Origin: an uncultured Actinomycetes bacterium
GTDB lineage: Bacteria > Actinomycetota > Actinomycetes > S36-B12
DNA length: 22,696 nt
NCBI GenBank assembly: GCA_903918595.1
Contig: CAIXFB010000068.1
Span: 1 to 22,696 of the forward strand
Direction of reading: 5' to 3'
Positions 7,756 through 15,658 of this stretch are shown here, one piece after another. Under the pieces are notes generated by a model. That model was given only the letters and a program-made list of their open reading frames with translations. It was not told where the DNA came from and ran no database searches. The first letter of the stretch is position 1. Every line of letters starts with the position of its first letter. The translations under genes were made by a program, and so were the position numbers.

Positions 7756-8988
7756 ATGATTTCGAACCGCCCAGAGATGGTCGCTGCGATTGCCGGAACG
7801 ATGCGATCGACGGTCTCTCGTCGCAGACTCCTCCAGGCGGCTGGTATCGGTGGCGCTGCGATGGCGGTTGCTGCTTGTGGTGGCACGGGTGGCGACACCG
7901 CAGGCTCTGGATCTGAGTCGGCCGCTCCCGTGGCCGCAAGCGCCGAGGACCTCTCAGATACAGAGAAGACGCTGATCTGGTCGAACTGGATCGGCTACGT
8001 CGACATCAACGATGAGACGGGCGAGCGGCCTTCCCTCGATCGGTTTATGGCTGACACCGGCATCACGGTCACCTACAACGAAGACATCAACGACAACTCA
8101 GAGTTCTTTGCCAAAGTCCGAACCCAGTTGGAGCAAGGTCAAGAGATTGGCCGAGACATCGTCACGCTGACCGACTGGATGGCCGGGCTGTGGATTCAGA
8201 GCGGCTTCGTTCAGAAACTGGACAAGGCGAACATCCCCAACTTCTCCAACATGATTGCGAGCTATCTCGATGTTGGTTTTGATCCCGGTCGCGAGTACTC
8301 CATGCCCTGGCAGTCGGGATTCGGTGCGCTGGGGTGGAACAAGTCGGCTCTGAAGGACGCGTTGGGCACCGACACTCTTGTCTCCCTTGATCAACTGTTC
8401 GATCCTGCGCTGAAGGGCAAGATCTCCGTCCTTTCCGAGATGCGCGACACCATGGGCATCATGTTGGCTTGGCTCGGTTTTGACCCGACCAACTTCACCG
8501 ACGACCAGTTCGGCCAGGCGATCGAAGCTCTCACCCAGCAAGTTGACAACGGACAGATCCGTCAGGTCGCGGGCAATGAGTATGTAGCCGCGATGGAATC
8601 TGGTGACGTGACAGCCGTCATCGGCTGGTCCGGCGACATGTTCCAGCTCGGTGATGCATTCGGGGTGGCCCTGCCCGAGTCCGGCGGAACACTGTGGACC
8701 GACAACATGATGATTCCGGCTCTGGCCTCGCACAAGAAGAACGCAGAAGCCATCATGAATTATTACTACGATCCTGCAGTGGCGGCCGAAGTAGCCGCCT
8801 ACGTGCAGTATGTCTCTCCGATCAAGGGGGCCAAGGAGGCGATGGCGAAGATAGATCCCGCTCTCGTTGACAACCCGTGGATCTTCCCCGACGATGCGAT
8901 TCTCGGGAACTCGTACGTGTTCATGTCCTTGACTCCCGAGCAGGACGCGACGTACCAGCGGGCCTTCCAGAAGGCGATCGGTAACTAG
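7756..8988 (+). CDS. potD: Polyamine ABC transporter substrate-binding lipoprotein with Tat-type signal
   Basis: 410 aa, a bacterial extracellular solute-binding protein of the PotD/PotF type. The N-terminus carries a twin-arginine motif, SRRRLLQ at 21-27, then a hydrophobic stretch and a lipobox VAAC with Cys41, so the protein is probably exported folded and lipid-anchored outside the membrane. The mature part begins after a Gly/Ser/Ala linker and contains LIWSNWIGYVDIND, FFAKVRTQLEQGQEIGRDIV and MPWQSGFGALGWN, typical of spermidine/putrescine binders. The ATG at 7756 has GAGGA six bases upstream; two earlier in-frame starts at 7738 and 7741 overlap that site. Genes for ATPase and two permeases follow at once, so it captures putrescine, spermidine or a relative for import. 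The exact ligand cannot be told from sequence. Confidence 0.9.
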   Translation: MISNRPEMVAAIAGTMRSTVSRRRLLQAAGIGGAAMAVAACGGTGGDTAGSGSESAAPVAASAEDLSDTEKTLIWSNWIGYVDINDETGERPSLDRFMADTGITVTYNEDINDNSEFFAKVRTQLEQGQEIGRDIVTLTDWMAGLWIQSGFVQKLDKANIPNFSNMIASYLDVGFDPGREYSMPWQSGFGALGWNKSALKDALGTDTLVSLDQLFDPALKGKISVLSEMRDTMGIMLAWLGFDPTNFTDDQFGQAIEALTQQVDNGQIRQVAGNEYVAAMESGDVTAVIGWSGDMFQLGDAFGVALPESGGTLWTDNMMIPALASHKKNAEAIMNYYYDPAVAAEVAAYVQYVSPIKGAKEAMAKIDPALVDNPWIFPDDAILGNSYVFMSLTPEQDATYQRAFQKAIGN

Positions 8989-9024
8989 TCGAATTTGGTT
9001 CGTCCCCCCACGGGAAAGGTTGAA

Positions 9025-10131
9025 GTGTCCACGATTACAAATGCGAGAAATATCGAGGACCTGCGCCTCGAAAATCTGGTGAAGACCTTTGGTGATTTTG
9101 TTGCGGTCGACGACGTCACGCTCACGATCCCAGCTGGATCCTTCTTCGCATTGCTTGGTGCCTCCGGATGCGGAAAGACAACCACGTTGAGAATGATTGC
9201 CGGGTTGGAAGATCCAACTTCTGGAACAATCAAGGTGGGCAACGCGGATATCACGCGTTTGCGAGCCTTTCAGCGACCAGTGAACACGGTTTTCCAGTCA
9301 TATGCCCTTTTCCCGCATTTGGATATATTTGAAAACGTCGCATTTGGTTTACGACGTCGCGGTATTAAAGACGTAACACCAGCCGTTGAGGCGATGTTGG
9401 AGCTGGTGGAACTCGCCCCCATGGCAAGGCGCAAACCAGCCCAGTTATCTGGCGGGCAACAGCAGAGAGTTGCAGTTGCTCGGGCATTGATCAATCAACC
9501 CGATGTGCTTCTACTTGATGAACCATTGGGTGCGCTCGATCTGAAACTGCGCCGTCAGATGCAGATCGAATTGAAGAGAATTCAAACTGAGGTGGGCACA
9601 ACATTTGTGCACGTGACCCACGATCAAGAAGAAGCCATGACCATGGCCGACACGGTCGCCGTCATGAACGCCGGGCGCATCGAACAGATGGGGCACCCGG
9701 CAGATGTGTACGAACTCCCCAAGACCGCGTTCGTGGCGAATTTTCTTGGCCAGGCGAATCTCTTTGGTGGAAGCATTTCCGGGCGTGATGGTGAAGATCT
9801 CGTTGTTGCGACTCACGGAATCTCGATGCGCCTGCCATCAAGTAGGAACTCTGCTTCTGAGAGCGAACTTCTCGTGGGCGTTCGACCGGAAAAGATCACG
9901 ATTCTTGACGCTATAGACGTTGGGAAAATCCCAACCGGGAACAACGTGGTCACCGGCACGGTGACAGATGTCTCGTACACCGGAGTCTCAACGCAGTACC
10001 TCGTTGAGGCTCCGTGGGGTCAGGTTCTGAACGTTTTTGAACAGAACGTGATCGTTGGCGATCGCAGTGAAGTGGGAGATCCTGTGGTGGTGCACTGGGC
10101 TCCTGAGCACACATTTGGTCTGGGCTCCTGA
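9025..10131 (+). CDS. potA: Polyamine ABC transporter ATP-binding protein
   Basis: 368 aa ABC ATPase of the spermidine/putrescine importer class. Walker A is GASGCGKTT at 45-53 with Lys51; the signature LSGGQQQR and Walker B VLLLDEPLGALD follow, then the H-loop THDQEEAMTMAD. The C-terminal third (from about residue 240) reads as a TOBE-type domain (LLVGVRPEKITI), usual for PotA. I chose a GTG at 9025 preceded by GGGAAAGG at 6-base spacing; the frame opens further upstream at 8995 but without a ribosome site. It begins 36 bases after the binding-protein stop and ends one base before the first permease ATG, so it is in the same transcript. It works at the inner face of the membrane with the two permeases. 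Confidence 0.93.
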   Translation: MSTITNARNIEDLRLENLVKTFGDFVAVDDVTLTIPAGSFFALLGASGCGKTTTLRMIAGLEDPTSGTIKVGNADITRLRAFQRPVNTVFQSYALFPHLDIFENVAFGLRRRGIKDVTPAVEAMLELVELAPMARRKPAQLSGGQQQRVAVARALINQPDVLLLDEPLGALDLKLRRQMQIELKRIQTEVGTTFVHVTHDQEEAMTMADTVAVMNAGRIEQMGHPADVYELPKTAFVANFLGQANLFGGSISGRDGEDLVVATHGISMRLPSSRNSASESELLVGVRPEKITILDAIDVGKIPTGNNVVTGTVTDVSYTGVSTQYLVEAPWGQVLNVFEQNVIVGDRSEVGDPVVVHWAPEHTFGLGS

Positions 10132-10132
10132 C

Positions 10133-11026
10133 ATGGTCGTAGGTGTCGCCACCACAGGTGGCACATCGATCGCGCCGGTAGCTCAGCGTCGGTCACGGAC
10201 TGGCTATTTCCTGTTGTTGCCCGGCATGGCGTGGCTTGGGATCTTCTTTGCAATTCCGTTTGTGACACTGTTCATGACGAGTCTGCAGGCGCCTGTCGAG
10301 GGTTCACCCGGGCAGTATGTTCCGGCCTTGCAAATCAGTAACTATGCGAGCGCGATCGCTGAGTACTGGCCGCAATTCCTGCGGTCGTTCCTGTATGCCG
10401 GAATCGCCACTTTGCTAGCACTGCTGATTGCTTATCCGCTCGCGTATTTCATAGCCTTGAAATCTGGTCGATGGCGTTCGTTGATGTTGGTCTTGGTGAT
10501 TGCTCCATCATTTGCATCGTTCCTGCTTCGAACCTACGCATGGAAGACCATTCTTGCGGATGAAAGCCCGATCACTACCTTCCTCAATGCACTGCACCTG
10601 CTTCCTGATGGCCGGATCCTGAATACGAGCATCGCGGTCATCGCGGGTTTGACCTACAACTTTTTGCCCTTCATGGTTTTGCCGCTCTACGCTGCCCTCG
10701 AAAGACTTGACCCTCGCCTCATCGAAGCATCTAACGATTTGTACGCCAATCCGATCACCACATTTCGCAAAGTGACGTGGCCGTTATCACTTCCTGGTGT
10801 GGTCGCGGGTACCCTTCTCACATTTATCCCAGCAGCTGGTGATTACATCAATGCCGAGTTGTTGGGCTCCACGCAAGATCGAATGATCGGCAACGTGATT
10901 CAAACCAACTTCATTGAATTCCGCGATTATCCAATAGCAAGCGCGCTCTCCTTCATGTTGATGGCAACAATTCTGGTGTTGGTCTTCACATATATCCGTC
11001 GAGCCGGGACGGAGGATCTCGTCTGA
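10133..11026 (+). CDS. potB: Polyamine ABC transporter permease, PotB type
   Basis: 297 aa inner-membrane permease with six likely helices, starting with YFLLLPGMAWLGIFFAIPFV and ending near FMLMATILVLVFTYI. The EAA-type coupling loop is seen as EASNDLYANP followed by TWPLSLPG, which docks on the ATPase. I chose the ATG at 10133, one base after the potA stop; the open frame extends upstream inside potA, but that part is shadow sequence without membrane character. The ribosome site is weak, so translation may depend on coupling to potA. Its stop overlaps the next permease start (TGATG). Role: half of the channel for polyamine import. Confidence 0.9.
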   Translation: MVVGVATTGGTSIAPVAQRRSRTGYFLLLPGMAWLGIFFAIPFVTLFMTSLQAPVEGSPGQYVPALQISNYASAIAEYWPQFLRSFLYAGIATLLALLIAYPLAYFIALKSGRWRSLMLVLVIAPSFASFLLRTYAWKTILADESPITTFLNALHLLPDGRILNTSIAVIAGLTYNFLPFMVLPLYAALERLDPRLIEASNDLYANPITTFRKVTWPLSLPGVVAGTLLTFIPAAGDYINAELLGSTQDRMIGNVIQTNFIEFRDYPIASALSFMLMATILVLVFTYIRRAGTEDLV

Positions 11027-11862
11027 TGAAGTGGCTTCGTTCTCATCTTGTCGGGATCATCGCGATCCTTGTTCTCGTCTACTTGTTCGTCCCCATCGCT
11101 GTTGTCATGATTCTGAGCTTTAACAAGCCTGCTGGAAAGTTCAACGTCAGTTGGAATGAGTTCTCACTCGACGGATGGACCAACATTTGTGGTGTTCCAG
11201 GGGTATGCGAGTCGTTCCTGACCAGTATCCAAATTGGTGTTGTTTCCTCACTGGCAGCGACAGTGTTGGGCACATTGATTGCATTTGCGTTGGTGCGATA
11301 TCGCTTTCGGGGCAGGAGCACCACGAACCTGTTGATTTTCCTTCCCATGGCGACCCCGGAAGTGGTTATGGGTGCGAGCCTGCTGGCGTTGTTCTTGAAT
11401 TTACAGTTTCCGTTGGGTCAGACGACGATCATCATTGCCCACATCATGTTCATCATCTCCTTCGTGGTTGTCACGGTGAAGGCTCGTTTACAGGGAATGG
11501 ATCCCAGGCTTGAGGAAGCTGCCAGAGATCTCTATGCGAGCCCGAGCCAAACCTTCCGATATGTCACCTTTCCACTTGTGCTGCCGGGGATTTTGGGCGC
11601 TGCACTTTTGGGCTTCGCCCTATCTTTTGATGATTTCATCATCAGTTTCTTCAATGCCGGGACGCTGGTTACGTTCCCGATCTACATCTGGGGTGCAGCT
11701 CAGCGGGGTATTCCGGTGCAGGTCAATGCACTAGCCACGATCGTCTTTATCAGCGCCCTCGTTATCGTCCTTGTTATCCAAGTGCGGGGGCAGATGAAGC
11801 GAAAGGCACTCTCCGCTGCAGTGGTAAATCCTGCTGCGATCGACGTATTACCGCGGTCTTAG
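11026..11862 (+). CDS. potC: Polyamine ABC transporter permease, PotC type
   Basis: 278 aa permease that pairs with the preceding one. Membrane segments include LVGIIAILVLVYLFVPIAVV near the N-terminus, LLIFLPMATPEVVMGASLLALF, TIIIAHIMFIISFVVVTV and a final TIVFISALVIVLVIQV. The EAA loop is EEAARDLYASP followed by TFPLVLPGI. The ATG at 11026 overlaps the previous stop by one base, with GGAGG at 11011-11015 as ribosome site. In a pair of this type the second permease is the PotC/PotI member. A run of positive residues at the C-terminus (QMKRK) fits a cytoplasmic end. It closes the importer set potD-A-B-C. Confidence 0.9.
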   Translation: MKWLRSHLVGIIAILVLVYLFVPIAVVMILSFNKPAGKFNVSWNEFSLDGWTNICGVPGVCESFLTSIQIGVVSSLAATVLGTLIAFALVRYRFRGRSTTNLLIFLPMATPEVVMGASLLALFLNLQFPLGQTTIIIAHIMFIISFVVVTVKARLQGMDPRLEEAARDLYASPSQTFRYVTFPLVLPGILGAALLGFALSFDDFIISFFNAGTLVTFPIYIWGAAQRGIPVQVNALATIVFISALVIVLVIQVRGQMKRKALSAAVVNPAAIDVLPRS

Positions 11863-11923
11863 GTAAACTCGCAAAGAGATTGCACTTCGTAATATGTGAT
11901 GCGCGTGAAGGGATTGGTGGGAC

Positions 11924-11944
11924 GACGAGACACTCGGTCTCGTC
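11924..11944 (+). other. Perfect 8-bp hairpin in the gap after potC
   Basis: GACGAGAC (11924-11931) and GTCTCGTC (11937-11944) are exact inverse complements around a 5-base loop ACTCG, a stable G/C-rich stem. It lies in the 115-base gap between the permease and the FAD oxidase, the longest gene-free stretch in the window. The T-run CTTTT at 11956-11960 is 11 bases past the stem, too far for a classic intrinsic terminator. It may lower read-through into the oxidase genes or protect or process the mRNA, or it may be an operator. Confidence 0.45.
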
Positions 11945-11977
11945 CTATACGTCGGCTTTTAACGTATGGAGTTCCCC

Positions 11978-13393
11978 ATGGAATTTAGTAATGGTTCTTC
12001 CGCAAGATCCCGAGAGTCGCTTACAAACGTATCGCGATCGGTCTTTTGGCTTGATCGCTCAGAGCGACCGTCTGCTTCAGCGAGACTGATTGGTGAGCAT
12101 CGTGCCGATCTACTCATCGTGGGAGGCGGCTTCACCGGCTTATGGACGGCGCTTCTGGCACAGCAGGAAGATCCGGGGCGCTCAATAATCCTCGTAGACG
12201 GTGGGCGGCTTGGAGATGGCGCCTCTGGTCGAAACGGTGGATTTGTCTCCAGCTCACTGACTCACGGTTTCGCCAACGGCCACAAACGCTGGCCGCAGGA
12301 ACTCCCACAGCTGTTGGCATTAGGCCACGACAATCTCGACGCCATTGAGAAGACCATTGCAGATCTTGGAATTGATTGCGATTTTGTTCGGACTGGTGAG
12401 ATGGACGTTGCTGTCACTGAACATCAGATGCAGGCGCTGATTGAATCCATTGGGCTGATCAATTCATTTGGTGAGGATGTTGAGTATCTCAATGCGGCAC
12501 AAGCCCGCGGCCGAGTGAATTCACCGGCCTACCTGGGTGCGGTTCTTGATCGGAAGGGTTCGGCACTCATTGATCCGGCTCGACTCGTCTGGGGATTGCG
12601 GTCGGCATGCATTGCCGCCGGAGTTCAGATATTTGAGCAGTCACCAGTGTTATCTCTGACGGAGTCTGGAAGTTCCATGGTGGCGACCACCCGGGACGGG
12701 GTTGTGCTTGCCCGGAATGTTGCCCTTGCTACAAATGCTTACCCGTCACTTCTGCGACGGGTGCGCAACTATGTCGTTCCGGTGTATGACTACGTACTCA
12801 CGACTGAACCTCTCACATCGGAACAGCGATCCTCGATCGGCTGGGAGGGTCGGGAGGGGCTGAGTGATTCGGGCAATCAATTTCATTACTACCGGACCAC
12901 AGAAGATGGCCGAATTTTGTGGGGTGGATACGACGCTATCTACCACCGCGGAAATGGTTTCGGGCCGAGGTTTGACAACGACGAAGCCGCCTATGAGCGC
13001 CTAGCCGAGCATTTCATCCAGACATTCCCGCAGTTGGAGGGGTTGCAGTTCACCCACGCATGGGGTGGGGCAATTGATACCTGCACGCGCTTTTGTGCCT
13101 ATTGGGGGACGGCCTTCGGTGGTAAGGCCGCGTATGTGGCCGGATTCACCGGCCTGGGAGTTGGAGCTTCTCGGTTTGGTGCCCTCACGATGCTCGACCT
13201 CTTGGCGAAGAGGAGAACTGAGCGAACGCGTCTTGAGATGGTTCGCAAAAAACCTCTCCCATTTCCTCCTGAGCCTTTTCGCGGTGTAGGAATCGCGCTG
13301 ACCACCCGCTCATTGCGGCAGGCCGATCGCACAGGTTCGCGAAACATCTGGCTGAAAACTTTGGATCGGTTTGGGCTTGGTTTTGACTCCTAA
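11978..13393 (+). CDS. FAD-dependent amine oxidoreductase, PuuB-like (DAO family)
   Basis: 471 aa. An N-terminal dinucleotide-binding motif is present, LLIVGGGFTGLWTALLA at about 45-61 with GGGFTG, followed by GASGRNGGFVSS, which in this family contacts FAD. FAYWGTAFGGKAAYVAGFTGLG towards the C-terminus is the second flavin-binding stretch. The family (DAO, PF01266) includes gamma-glutamylputrescine oxidase PuuB, which deaminates a terminal amine with O2 to an aldehyde plus ammonia and H2O2. No glutamylputrescine synthetase is in the window, so the oxidase may act on a free polyamine. I chose the ATG at 11978 with GGAG six bases upstream; an ATG at 11966 adds four residues. It is the first of three tightly packed genes after the importer. 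Exact substrate unknown. Confidence 0.85.
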   Translation: MEFSNGSSARSRESLTNVSRSVFWLDRSERPSASARLIGEHRADLLIVGGGFTGLWTALLAQQEDPGRSIILVDGGRLGDGASGRNGGFVSSSLTHGFANGHKRWPQELPQLLALGHDNLDAIEKTIADLGIDCDFVRTGEMDVAVTEHQMQALIESIGLINSFGEDVEYLNAAQARGRVNSPAYLGAVLDRKGSALIDPARLVWGLRSACIAAGVQIFEQSPVLSLTESGSSMVATTRDGVVLARNVALATNAYPSLLRRVRNYVVPVYDYVLTTEPLTSEQRSSIGWEGREGLSDSGNQFHYYRTTEDGRILWGGYDAIYHRGNGFGPRFDNDEAAYERLAEHFIQTFPQLEGLQFTHAWGGAIDTCTRFCAYWGTAFGGKAAYVAGFTGLGVGASRFGALTMLDLLAKRRTERTRLEMVRKKPLPFPPEPFRGVGIALTTRSLRQADRTGSRNIWLKTLDRFGLGFDS

Positions 13394-13412
13394 TATTGGG
13401 GATGATGCGGTT

Positions 13413-14441
13413 ATGCAGCCTTCCGTCACGTCTTTGGGTAGCCACATGCGGATGCCAGCAGAGTGGGAATTGCATGAGCGAACCTGGATGGCGTGGCCAC
13501 CGGTTGGCTACCTGACCGAGGATGCAACCGATGCCGCGTACCGATCCTGGGCTGAAGTTGCGAATGCGATCGTGGAGTTCGAGCCGGTAACGATGGTGGT
13601 TGATCCCACCGACATCGGCATCGCCAAGAAGTGGCTCAACGATCAGGTCACGATCATGTCAGCGCCGCTAGACGATGCGTGGATGCGTGATGTCGGCCCG
13701 ACTTTTGTGCATGCAGGTAACGGATCGATTATGGGCGTCGACTGGGTTTTCAACGGGTGGGGCGCGCAAGAATGGACCTCGTGGGAAAAGGACCAAAAGA
13801 TTGCATCCTTCGTCTGCGATCAAGCCGGTAGTGAAGTGCTCCGTTCGTCCATGATCAATGAAGGCGGCGGGATTCACGTCAATGGTTCGGGTGCCATTCT
13901 TCTGACGAAAACGGTGCAGTTGGGCGTTGGTCGAAATTCCTCGTGGACCCAAGATCAAGTTGAAGCCGAATTGGCGCGCACACTAGGGGTGGATCAATTC
14001 ATTTGGTTTGACCGTGGGCTCACGCGAGATTACGACATCTATGGCACACGCGGTCATGTCGACATTGTCGCCACCTTCATTGATGAATCAACGATTCTCT
14101 TCCATGATCAGCAAGATCCTCGGCACCCTGATTTTGAGGTGAGCAAGGAAATCCAGCAAAAAATTGAAGCTTCGGGATTTCACGCGGTAGGTATTCCTGC
14201 ACCTACCGTTCTCACTGATGAGAATGGAGTTGTCGATTTCAGTTACATTAACCATTACGTCATCAATGGTGCCGTGATTATGTGTTCATTTGATGATCAC
14301 AATGACGCTTTAGCCAAGGCCATCCTGGAAGATGCGTATCCTGAACGCCAAGTGGTCATGGTCGATGCCCGTGAGATATTTGCTCGAGGCGGCGGTATCC
14401 ACTGCATCACGCAACAGCAGCCTGCGAAGGGGAATCAATGA
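13413..14441 (+). CDS. aguA: Agmatine deiminase
   Basis: 342 aa, of the peptidyl-arginine deiminase / agmatine deiminase family (PF04371). It hydrolyses agmatine to N-carbamoylputrescine and ammonia. Visible marks: MPAEWELHERTWMAWPP near the start, AWMRDVGPTFV with Asp93, NEGGGIHVNGSG, His215 in GTRGHVD, and the nucleophile Cys331 in GGGIHCITQQQP at the C-terminal end, where it belongs. I chose the ATG at 13413, with a GGGGATG-like ribosome site upstream; in-frame ATGs at 13443 and 13449 come just before the conserved MPAEW and are alternatives. The gene starts 19 bases after the oxidase stop and its stop overlaps the next ATG. In the pathway it supplies N-carbamoylputrescine; the amidase needed next is not next door. 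Confidence 0.92.
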   Translation: MQPSVTSLGSHMRMPAEWELHERTWMAWPPVGYLTEDATDAAYRSWAEVANAIVEFEPVTMVVDPTDIGIAKKWLNDQVTIMSAPLDDAWMRDVGPTFVHAGNGSIMGVDWVFNGWGAQEWTSWEKDQKIASFVCDQAGSEVLRSSMINEGGGIHVNGSGAILLTKTVQLGVGRNSSWTQDQVEAELARTLGVDQFIWFDRGLTRDYDIYGTRGHVDIVATFIDESTILFHDQQDPRHPDFEVSKEIQQKIEASGFHAVGIPAPTVLTDENGVVDFSYINHYVINGAVIMCSFDDHNDALAKAILEDAYPERQVVMVDAREIFARGGGIHCITQQQPAKGNQ

Positions 14442-15658
14442 AAGTTCTTGCGCTTGGTGCAGGGGGAGTGGGCACTTCTGCCGCTCTGATCGCCCGTCGA
14501 CGAGGGTTTTTTGAGAGTTGGATATGCGCTGACTTCAACGTAGACCGCGCTAAGGAACTCGCGCAACGCACTGCCGATCCACGTTTTTCAGGTGCACAGA
14601 TAGATGCTTCTCAGGCCAGTCAAGTCACCGAGATGTGTAGAGCGTTTGGGATTACCCACGTAGTGAATCTCCTTGATCCACAGTATGTGATGCCGGTGTT
14701 CACCGGAGCGCTTGCGGCGGGTGCGAACTATCTCGACACTGCGATGAGTCTGAGCGCACCGCACCCAACTGACCCTCACCACCTCACCGGCGTAAAGCTG
14801 GGCGATGAGCAATTCGCTCTAGAGGATGCATGGCGTGACAAGGGCCTCTTGGCATTGTGTGGCATAGGGGTGGAACCGGGTTTGGCGAACGTTTTTGCGC
14901 GTTATGCCGCTGATCACCTGTTTTCTGACATTGACGAGGTTGGTGTGCGAGATGGGGCCAACCTTGAAGTTGCAGGGCACGCTTTCGCTCCCACGTTTTC
15001 GATTTGGACGACCATTGAAGAGTGCTTGAACCCTCCGGTTATCTGGGAGAAAGATCGAGGTTGGTTTACCACCGAGCCGTTCAGTGATCCTGAAATCTTT
15101 GATTTTCCGGAAGGTATTGGCCCGCAGGAGTGTGTGAACGTTGAGCATGAAGAGGTTCTGTTGGTGCCGCGCTGGATAGATTGCAAGCGAGTGACCTTCA
15201 AATATGGACTGGGTGATGAGTTCATCGACGTGTTGAAAACCCTCCACAAACTTGGCCTCGATTCCACTGTTCCTATCAATGTCAAGGGACAAAGGGTGAG
15301 TCCGCGGGACGTAGTGGCAGCGGCTCTGCCTGATCCGTTGACGCTGGGCGACAAAATGACCGGGAAGACTTGCGCTGGCACTTGGGTCACTGGGAAAGGC
15401 CTTGATGGCCGCCCAAGGCAGGTGTACCTCTATCACGTGACCGACAACGAATGGTCCATGTCGGAGTACGGAACTCAGGCGGTGACCTGGCAGACGGCAA
15501 TGAACCCCGTCATTGCCCTCGAACTCCTAGCAACCGGTTCTTGGCAAGGCGTGGGCGTACTAGGGCCAGAGGCCTTTGACGCGGTGCCGTACTTAGATCT
15601 CATGGAGCAGGGCTATGGCCAAAAATTTGGTCTCCGAGAAGAGACTGCTCGGATGTGA
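14438..15658 (+). CDS. Saccharopine-dehydrogenase-fold protein, carboxy(nor)spermidine dehydrogenase-like
   Basis: 406 aa. The N-terminus has a Rossmann motif GAGGVG at 7-12. Further marks shared with carboxynorspermidine/carboxyspermidine dehydrogenases are GANYLDTA, CGIGVEPGLANVFARYAAD, a FDFPEGIGP segment, and MTGKTCAGTWVTG. Those enzymes join a diamine with aspartate semialdehyde using NADPH, and work with a decarboxylase (NspC) that I do not see here. The position, fused by an ATGA overlap to agmatine deiminase and behind an amine oxidase, ties it to polyamines or agmatine. It could make a carboxyaminopropyl derivative of putrescine or agmatine, or run oxidatively; neither is shown. Other saccharopine reductase relatives are possible. 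The ribosome site AAGGGG precedes the ATG. Its stop abuts the stop of the convergent transaminase with no gap. Confidence 0.75.
   Translation: MKVLALGAGGVGTSAALIARRRGFFESWICADFNVDRAKELAQRTADPRFSGAQIDASQASQVTEMCRAFGITHVVNLLDPQYVMPVFTGALAAGANYLDTAMSLSAPHPTDPHHLTGVKLGDEQFALEDAWRDKGLLALCGIGVEPGLANVFARYAADHLFSDIDEVGVRDGANLEVAGHAFAPTFSIWTTIEECLNPPVIWEKDRGWFTTEPFSDPEIFDFPEGIGPQECVNVEHEEVLLVPRWIDCKRVTFKYGLGDEFIDVLKTLHKLGLDSTVPINVKGQRVSPRDVVAAALPDPLTLGDKMTGKTCAGTWVTGKGLDGRPRQVYLYHVTDNEWSMSEYGTQAVTWQTAMNPVIALELLATGSWQGVGVLGPEAFDAVPYLDLMEQGYGQKFGLREETARM

Noticed and set aside
8098..8733. Minus-strand open frame of 211 codons
   Set aside because: It is antisense to the polyamine-binding protein, with no ribosome site and no recognisable motif.
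10055..10132. 26-codon upstream extension of the first permease
   Set aside because: It lies inside potA and lacks membrane character. The ATG at 10133, one base after the potA stop, gives a normal permease start.
14819..15436. Minus-strand open frame of 205 codons
   Set aside because: It is antisense to the saccharopine-fold gene. No family signature was seen, and the plus-strand frame carries clear motifs.
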